From: a bacterium
GTDB lineage: Bacteria; Arandabacterota; Arandabacteria; Arandabacterales; Arandabacteraceae
Assembly (NCBI GenBank): GCA_025774405.1
Contig: JALGWB010000081.1
Span: 1-8,270 of the forward strand
Direction of reading: 5' to 3'
Length of the DNA stretch: 8,270 nt
In this document: positions 1-7,200 of the stretch, in pieces
Layout of the letters: the number at the start of each line of letters is the position of its first letter
Numbering within the stretch: position 1 is the first letter of the stretch
Program-made: the position numbers and the translations under genes
The notes under the pieces: generated by a model
What the model was told of the DNA's origin: nothing
Databases searched by the model: none
The model's input: only the letters and a program-made list of their open reading frames with translations

Positions 1-262
1 GCCAGTTGTGTTTTCCTTTATCAAGAAAATGAAAGGATGGTCAGCCTTGAAAATCTTCGCCGGCATCGGTGCCATAGATAGCGCCATGGTCACACCAGTT
101 GCCGCTGCTGCCTCTGTACCACGCTCATTGACATCGACATAAGCCTTGTGCATAACTGCCGATATGAATAGATCAGGCTTGCCTGTCATCCCTGAAAAAT
201 CCGCCCTGGTAAGATCGAAAGCCGCCTCCATTCCGAGTCAACCTGCGAACCTCCTTGATATC
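1..262 (-). pseudogene. Serpin (serine protease inhibitor) C-terminal remnant, 5'-truncated and frameshifted
   Basis: Reading the minus strand from an ATG at 231 gives 77 open codons that run off the left edge. The product shows serpin signatures: GMEAAFD and ADFSGM (breach/shutter side), ISAVMHKAYVDVNERGTEAA (strand 5A and hinge), then FKADHPFIFLIKENTTG (strands 4B/5B). The final strand, normally near ILFLGRV, would lie left of the window. The hinge has Gly at P15, Thr at P14 and Ala at P12-P9, the pattern of inhibitory serpins. Counting 17 residues from the hinge Glu places P1-P1' at about Ser-Met within MALSMAPM, which suggests chymotrypsin- or elastase-like targets. P1 is uncertain because the loop looks a few residues longer than in alpha-1-antitrypsin. 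A TGA at 240-238 blocks the frame two codons before the ATG. Skipping one base at 238 restores DIKEVRRL before LGMEAAFD, matching the usual serpin helix (compare DLKEVLKALGM). The roughly 300 N-terminal residues are absent because the channel gene occupies that space. Family identity is strong. Non-functionality is inferred; a contig join or sequencing error could mimic it. Confidence 0.85.
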
Positions 263-283
263 TTTGGCAATTGGTCCTAGAAT
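255..283 (+). promoter_or_regulatory. Candidate sigma70-type promoter of the potassium channel gene
   Basis: TTGATA (255-260) and TAGAAT (278-283) each match the sigma70 consensus at five of six positions and are separated by an optimal 17 bases. Transcription would start near 290, giving a leader of about a dozen bases before the ATG at 302. AGGTG at 292-296 sits five bases before the ATG and can serve as a Shine-Dalgarno site. GGAG at 286-289 is a second, more distant candidate. The -35 half overlaps the edge of the serpin remnant. This is pattern matching only, and the host sigma factor preference is unknown. Confidence 0.45.
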
Positions 284-301
284 GCGGAGCTAGGTGTTAA
301 G

Positions 302-1105
302 ATGAGTGGATCGGTCCAAAAGCGGCTCTTCCAGATACTTGAACTGGCTGAAGCCGGTGATGCCGCCAGCCGTGTTTTTGACGTCTTCATCCTGACGCTC
401 ATCTCCACCAATGTGATAGCCGTACTCCTTGAAACCATTGAGAGTTATGCTGTCGCTCACAGAGACTTTCTGAGAGCCTTTGAGTTATTCTCGGTAGCGA
501 TCTTCACGGTGGAATACTGCCTTCGTCTGTACTCATGTACGTCCACAGCGAAGTATAGTCGGACAGTCGTCGGCAGAATCCGTTTCGCCGTGACACCATT
601 AGCAATTGTGGACCTAATGGCTATTTTGCCATTCTACTTGCCGATGCTGATACCTCTTGACCTTCGTTTCATCAGAGCTCTTCGGCTGTTGCGTCTTTTC
701 AGGCTCGCCAAGATAGGCAGGTATGCAACTTCCCTGCGGATTCCTGCAGATGTCCTGCGTGCAAAGAAGGAGGAGCTCGCCATCACTATGTTCACCGTAT
801 TTTTGTTGCTAGTAATCTCCTCAAGTCTTATGTACTATATTGAAAATGAAGCCCAGCCTGATGCATTCTCCAGCATCCCCGCCGCAATGTGGTGGGGAGT
901 CTGCACGCTAACCACTGTAGGCTATGGCGATATAAGTCCTGTAACGCCCTTAGGCAAGTTTCTCGGCTCAATCATTTCTCTTCTCGGCATCGGGGTCTTT
1001 GCACTGCCAGCTGGTATCCTGGCTTCAGGACTCGTTGAGGCAATCAGAATTAGGGACACCATATCCAAGGTGTGCCCGCACTGCGGCCGTCGGCTCGGGC
1101 CCTGA
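302..1105 (+). CDS. Voltage-gated potassium channel (Kv-type, six transmembrane segments, Ion_trans family)
   Basis: This is a complete 267-residue inner-membrane channel subunit, expected to form tetramers that conduct K+ in response to membrane voltage. S1 spans about residues 25-44. S2 spans about 58-77 and carries the conserved acid E71 in the VEYCLRLY motif. S3 spans about 97-115 with D104 in VDLMAILPFYLP. S4 has basic residues exactly every third position (R122, R125, R128, R131, R134, K137, R140), a textbook voltage sensor. S5 spans about 157-180. The pore helix leads to the K+ selectivity filter TTVGYGD (204-210). S6 spans about 220-246 and has PAG (236-238) at the position of the animal Kv PVP gate hinge. 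The length is usual for compact prokaryotic Kv channels, and there is no RCK or cyclic-nucleotide domain. The short cytoplasmic tail ends in CPHCG (258-262), a single CxxC knuckle. The ATG at 302 is preceded by a candidate AGGTG ribosome site and promoter. The gene converges on the giant minus-strand gene. Family assignment is very secure; gating properties are inferred. Confidence 0.97.
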   Translation: MSGSVQKRLFQILELAEAGDAASRVFDVFILTLISTNVIAVLLETIESYAVAHRDFLRAFELFSVAIFTVEYCLRLYSCTSTAKYSRTVVGRIRFAVTPLAIVDLMAILPFYLPMLIPLDLRFIRALRLLRLFRLAKIGRYATSLRIPADVLRAKKEELAITMFTVFLLLVISSSLMYYIENEAQPDAFSSIPAAMWWGVCTLTTVGYGDISPVTPLGKFLGSIISLLGIGVFALPAGILASGLVEAIRIRDTISKVCPHCGRRLGP

Positions 1106-1274
1106 CCGTCGCGCGGAAGTCAATTCACTGCTGCAGATTCCTTCGTCAAACAAAAGAAAAGGTGAGATTAGGATCCAAGCTGTCGAACCACCAGCTCTGT
1201 TCTCCGCCGCAGTGAATAGTGGTCCATCCCAGTGAGAACCTGGAATGACAGGCTGATAGCCTAAGACTCCCAAC
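1106..1274. other. Convergent intergenic region with no clear terminator
   Basis: This spacer of 169 bases separates the 3' ends of the channel gene and the giant gene. I see no canonical intrinsic terminator for either strand. A short perfect hairpin, AGGCT-gat-AGCCT (1250-1262), lies 13 bases past the giant gene's stop but has no T-run. A longer imperfect inverted pair, GTTCTC (1199-1204) with GAGAAC (1234-1239), is weak. Read on the minus strand, 1163 to 1147 is T-rich (CCTTTTCTTTTGTTTG) and could help end the giant transcript, but no strong stem precedes it. Short open frames crossing this spacer have no homology I recognise. Confidence 0.5.
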
Positions 1275-4200
1275 CTACCTCAGTAGCACCACCTTCTTCG
1301 TTGCCAGGTATGAACCAGCTTCCATTCGCAAGAAATAGATCCCGGGAGCCACCCTTGCACCTGACGAGGATGTTCCGTCCCAGAGCACAGTGTTTAAACC
1401 AGGCTCACCAGTACCCTCAGCTATTGTGTTCACAAGCTGACCAGTCACGCTGTATATGCGAAGCGAGTGCTTCATCCCATCCTTGAGGTAGTAAGCGACT
1501 GTGAGGTTCCCTCGGAAGGGATTCGGACGCATGCTGACGATGCCTGTCTTTCTCCTTGGTTCTACCGTCGGCGCGGCTGCCCGCGCACCCAAGATTCCTG
1601 TCGTCTGTGCAACAATACGCAGATAGATAACTCGAGGTGCAGTCCCCACCGGTATCTTGATACTCGCCTGGTCCCTCATATCCACTGCGGTCCCGGAAGC
1701 GTACAAGATGATGCCTAGTGACTCTGGCACAGCTTCCATCCCAGACCAAGTAAGGAGGATAGTATCAAGCCTAGCGGGTTCGCTGTGAGCCCCAGTAGAT
1801 ACTGAACCCAGCATCCTACCTGCTGGCAGTCTTGGCTGCCTGGGCGAAACCTGCAGATGCTGGGTTAGTAGCTCTAAATTCCAAACTACCGAATCCGCGG
1901 CAGATCCAAGAGGACCCCGCACATCCCGGCATAGTGAAGCAACCTCTGTGTCAGTGGGGGATACCACGAAACGAAGCCTTGGGCAGGTCTCAACAGGTGG
2001 CGGCTCCAAAATATCCAGTGGATCCAGACCTCCGTGGGCAGTGTTCGCCATGCCTAAGTAATTCTGAGTGTCGGCGAAATTGCGAAAAATGGCCGAAATC
2101 TTGATGAACCAGCTATCCCCGCCGTCCAATCCTGTCGCCTTGCGGCGAGGAGTACCTCTCCAGGCATGAGGAAAGCCATCCAGCCGAGACATGACCAATT
2201 TGAGCGAATCTGCGAAGCAATATACGAGGTAGCCATCCCACGGTCGCATGGTTCCAGAGCCCTCAAGCGCTGAGTACCAGACGTAATCCCCTAGCCCGGG
2301 TAAATACTTGTAAAGCCCTGAGCAAATCTTTCCAGCAAGTACAGCATTTGTGAGGCTAAGCGTATCCCACGAAGTAGAGGATGGTACCAAGATTCTTAGG
2401 GACTGATCCCACCTGACTCTCTGATTAGACATAGTCCCAATCTGATTCCATCCATGATGAAGCGTCAAAACAGCAGGCTCAGGATAGCCAGCGAAGTATC
2501 CATCCACATCAATCAACACCGAATCTCTGACTGGGTCATTCACCATTATCCAGTAACCATGACCGCAAGAGACAGAATCGACACCCACCCAGTCGGGCGG
2601 GAAGCCAGCGCGCACATCCCATCCAAATCTTCCACGGTTCCCACCAAGATCATCGGCAAAGACACTGTCCACACTCGCACAGGTCGGTACAACCGGAAGC
2701 GAAACCATCGTCAAGCAATTCGTCGGTATGACCTTGCCAACCATTGTCGGACCAGCGACTGCGCTTGCAATCTCTGACAGGTTGCTCTGAATCCCGTCTT
2801 CGTACATGCAGTAAACCACGTAGTACCTTCTTACACCGTCAACTGCACCCGTATCGACGTAGCTCGTCGTTTCGAGATCACGGGCGAGCAAAGTGTAAGG
2901 ACCACCGAGCGAATCTGCATAGAGGATATTGTAATACGCAATGCCAACTGTTGTGTCAGGTGGCAACCAGTGCAATGGCACACAGCCTTCGTATCCGCTC
3001 TCAGCGGTGAGATTTGCCGGCCCAGGTCTTCCCGATTCAGTGTACAAGCCCACTGCATACACGCCATATGCTGAGTTCTGGGCAATAAGGATACCACTTT
3101 CATGATCCACAGTTCCACCAAGCGTCTCCCAACCACCGGTCCTCCCCATAAACATCATGGCAAGCGAGTCCCCCTGACTTGCCTCAAGTCCGCTGCTGAG
3201 GTGAAATGTGACCGTGAGGGGTTTCTGCAACGCTGCTGTCCCATAGATGGCAACTGCCGGCGAGATGAGGGCTTGACCATAGGCAGCACCGCCGCCTGTA
3301 AGCAAGTCCAGCGGGGATGCAAGTTCCATAAGTGAATCCGCAACCTCTGCAACGTAGAGTTCGCAGCTGTCCTCGAAGGCGTAGGGCGGGATATCTATCT
3401 CAGCTGTGCCATTCGGACTCACAAGATGCACGAATGTCTCGTTCCAAGCCTCTATGAGCTCTTTGAAAATTTCTACTATTTGGGCCAGGAACTGAAAGAA
3501 ATCAGGGTTACGATGTTCATCCCACAGATTCCCCAGCACCGTGCCAAGCTCAGTCTGAACTTGCTCAACACGCTCCGTGTTGACACTAGGCTCTATCCTT
3601 GACTCCCTCATCATGAGTGGAATCCTTCTCCAAAGAAATCCTTTCCGTTTCTCAACCGTCATTCCTGCCTTTAGGCGTCCACCGCCCCTGGCCCCTATAC
3701 GAATCTGTTTCAAGGCGGCTTCACCAGACAACTTGATAGTCATCGAACCGGCATCAGCCCACTCGGTCGATTCGAGCTCTATTGCGACTGGGTTGTCAAA
3801 TCCCCACTCTTCAATGGCTTCTATTACCAGATGGAACTCCCTGTATAGTCCATCCCTGGTCGCATGGCCTGCGAGGACAGAAGGTGTTGACACATCTGAT
3901 AGGTCGAAAAGCCCGGAAATGATCGGCAAGGAGTCTCTCCTGCTTTCAATAATCTCACCAAAGTCGCGACCATCGATCTCAAGATCAACACGCATTGTGC
4001 TGCCACAGTTCCTGAAGCCAATCTTTACCAGCCTGGGCAAGAGCGGCGCAACCCCACCCCCTCCTGCAAGCTGATACACAAACTCTAGAGATGCCTCGCA
4101 AAGCTCATCCTCGTCGATTGGAAACCAGGGGAGTGGTATCGGAGGATCATAGCTCGTATGCGCCAGAGTCAAGCGCGGTCCGATATAACCTTCTAGGGGG

Positions 4201-7200
4201 TAATAGACGAGTTCGTAGGTATTCCTGTAGGAGGCCGCTCCAGAGGTTGGAACAGGAAGCGAGAAACCCATACTGACGCCTGCCACACCTACTGCACTCA
4301 GGTCGAATGAGAAGGAAGTGCGCGGGACACATGTTGCTTCCCCCGAAAGGGCTGCACCAACACTAAACGCAACAGTGTTGGCTAACGAATTGGACAGCTC
4401 CAGGGTGTCTATTGGCAAGCTGAAAGGACTTTCATCCGACCTGAAAAGATTGCAAAGGAATGGGTTTGCCCTTAGCAGATTCAGCGCGTTCAGTACGATA
4501 AATGGTGTCGTTGAGGTGAAAATGACATCCTCGGGGCGAACAGGTAAGAGGTAATCAGCGTATATCATCTGGAGGAAAATCACACCTCCAAACGGACCCC
4601 TCAGCATATGCTCCGGCACAGCCACCGAGCAGAATCCTCCATATGCGACACTCGTCCTGCAAAGGTCCAACGAGACGGAGACGCCAACCGGTGTTGGAAT
4701 GCCCAGGGATGCTCCCACGCTTCCCTTATGCTCCACGTACTGCAGTAGTTCCATGGTTGTCTCTCTGCCAAGCTCTGGCCTGCCAATATTCCAACAAAAG
4801 CTCTTACCACGCTCAACACCACCCGTGGCAACAAACGCTCCACCTTCCACACCAGTGAACCCACCTGCCAAAAGGTGCAAATCAAATGGGAAAGGTATGA
4901 TGCCAATGTGGTATGTAAAATCATCTCCGAAATCTTCAGCAGTCCCAACCCGGAGCCCATCCAGGATCAATGAGACTAAAGAGACCGTTGCCTGATCCCT
5001 TTCATTGAGACCAAGCGCATCAACGTCGATTGCCACATCCACCAAACCTCTACACATCGGATCGCTTCCTGTGATCGGCGCCAGTTGGACATAATGTATG
5101 TCCGGATCACCAGAGATTCTTATTGCCGCCCGGCTCGTATTTTCATCATAGAAGACATAGCCTGAGTCTGTTCCAGCGTAAGTGACACGGAGGTACTTGT
5201 GCAGGATACCATGCTGTCCCACCGCTGACATGGTGTCTACAGGGTCACCATGCTCGTTCAGGAGGCGCGAGAAGCTGAGATGAATGCTTGTATCAGGAAG
5301 ACCGAGATAGAACCTAAGGATTTCTGTGCTGTCGGCGGCGCTTATGACAATACCATTCCTGAAATCTGAAACAACTCCGTCAGCCGTCGTCGCCCTAACG
5401 TCATATGTCCCCGCTCGTAGACCATCGAAAAGGAAGGTGCTATCAGTAATAGTGCTATGCCCAACAATCTTCCCGCGCTGGAGGAGATTCACATGCGCTC
5501 CAACTGCGGGTTCTGGCTCGTCGGCTCCGCCCACCTGATATACGACACCAGCTATCCAGCCACCCACCACCCTCACATTCGCATCAGCGGCCAATTCGTT
5601 CGATTCGACTACACATCTGCCTCCACGATAGTCTGTGCCTTCAACGTCAATCCTCAGTTTGTAGGTGTTCCATCCAAGTCTCGGTAGGTCGTCTTCACCA
5701 GGTATGACAAGACCGGCAAAGTCAAAGTACCAGTAAGCGCCTCTTGGCATGAGGGGCGTGACTCCAAGAATTGCCAGCGATATTTGGTCACGTTGCACTA
5801 TCTGGTGAACTTCGTTCATTTGAACAAGGTAGGCATCCGTCAGAGAAAATTCTGGCGTGGTGACTTCGATTTCACCAGCAACGAAAATGGTATCACCGTT
5901 GTCGATAGCAAGGTCACCGCTACTAGATATGAGGAGGTTGCTCATAGTAACCAATGGCTGGAGCTCAAGGTCACAGAGTACGAGCGGTTGCCCATGCTCG
6001 ATGACCAGGGTATCGACCTGGCAAGAATCAACCGCCTCAACTCTGCTGTCGAAAAACCTAAACCCCGGTTTTGACATAGTCAGGTAGTATTCTCCTTTGG
6101 GCACACGACTGAAGGCAAAAAATCCAGTACTATCGGACCGCCAGGTAGTGAGCGCTTTGTTGAAGGCATGCGTAAGGACTGTGAGAGTGATTCCAGAGTT
6201 GTCACGAAGCGTCCTGTCGCAAATGCACCTTCCAGCAAGTGAACCAAGACCAACGGGTATGCAATTAGAATAAATCGCTCCCCTATTTTCGGCTGGATCC
6301 CTCAGCTGTAGCCGCATACGGACCGAATCTGCATCTGAGGTGATCTGGCCACACATCACCCTACCCGATATGGTGCCATATAAGTCTGGAGGTGAGCCGG
6401 AGTATGATATCGTCAGGTTTGAGGTTCCAAGGTTTGTGAAGTCAACTGTCCCAAGCACTGTCCCGAGGCTATCAATCTTCTCAAGGCTCACTGCCTCCAA
6501 GCTCAGCTCCTCATTGCACCCAAAGCCCGAGCCAGCCAGCACCTCCACGCTATCCGCTGTGCCAACAAATTCGCTCGGATCACCCGGTGTTGGCATCCTC
6601 CTTATCAGAAGCTCAGGATCCCTTATGAGTGGATCAATTGAGAAGGATGGCACAGTCGTGGTCTCCGAACAGGTTACAGTCACCACGTCCCCATAAGTCC
6701 GTCTGATATAGTTAAATTTCCCAGCCGCCAGCGTATAGTCACCGGCTGGTACATTGGCAAAGAAGTAGTTGCCGTCAGCGTCGGTTGTGGTCGTCAAGGT
6801 ATAAAGCCCCACTAGCTCAACCCTTATCCCTCCATGCTCACCGGGGAGAGGCTCCTTGTCAGCTAGCTTGACTGAACCAGCCACGTTGCCCAAGCAGACC
6901 GCCAGCTCATTGGAATAAAGGTCGCAATAGGCAGTGCCCTCTGCATCGTAGATCCTCATCCTTGCACGCAATCTCCGCGTGCGCGGATCAATGACTCCGA
7001 TTACCACCTCCCCGCTCACTGTAGCAGTGGTTCCTCCTGCATCAACGTGATACACAACTTCCGGAGCCTCAAAAGGTGGTGGGGCAGAACCCCAACCTTC
7101 CTTTATCTGTTCTATTACAGTCACACCCCCAGTCGCTGGAAGCGCTACAGCAGGGTTTAGGGTCAGCGAACCAGCCACCCTAAGCCTGCAGTTAGAAGCA

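Noticed and set aside
302..1105. Channel as a bacterial sodium channel (NaChBac-like)
   Set aside because: The filter TTVGYGD is the K+ signature; sodium channels carry a different Glu-containing filter.
999..1235. Plus-strand frame of 78 codons overlapping the channel's end and the spacer
   Set aside because: It is out of frame with the certain channel gene, has no ribosome site I can see, and its product matches nothing I recognise.
1250..1262. Hairpin AGGCT-gat-AGCCT as an intrinsic terminator of the giant gene
   Set aside because: The stem is only five base pairs and no T-run follows on either strand.
1025..1273. Minus-strand frame of 82 codons just past the giant gene's stop
   Set aside because: It runs antisense into the channel's coding end, and its composition looks like non-coding shadow with no motif.
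3577..4074. Plus-strand open frame of 165 codons antisense to the giant gene
   Set aside because: It lies wholly opposite a clearly coding minus-strand frame. Its translation is Ser/Pro-rich shadow sequence with no recognisable motif.
5784..6074. Plus-strand frames near 5784-6087 as small genes
   Set aside because: They overlap each other in different frames, are antisense to well-conserved repeat modules, and have no supporting start signals.
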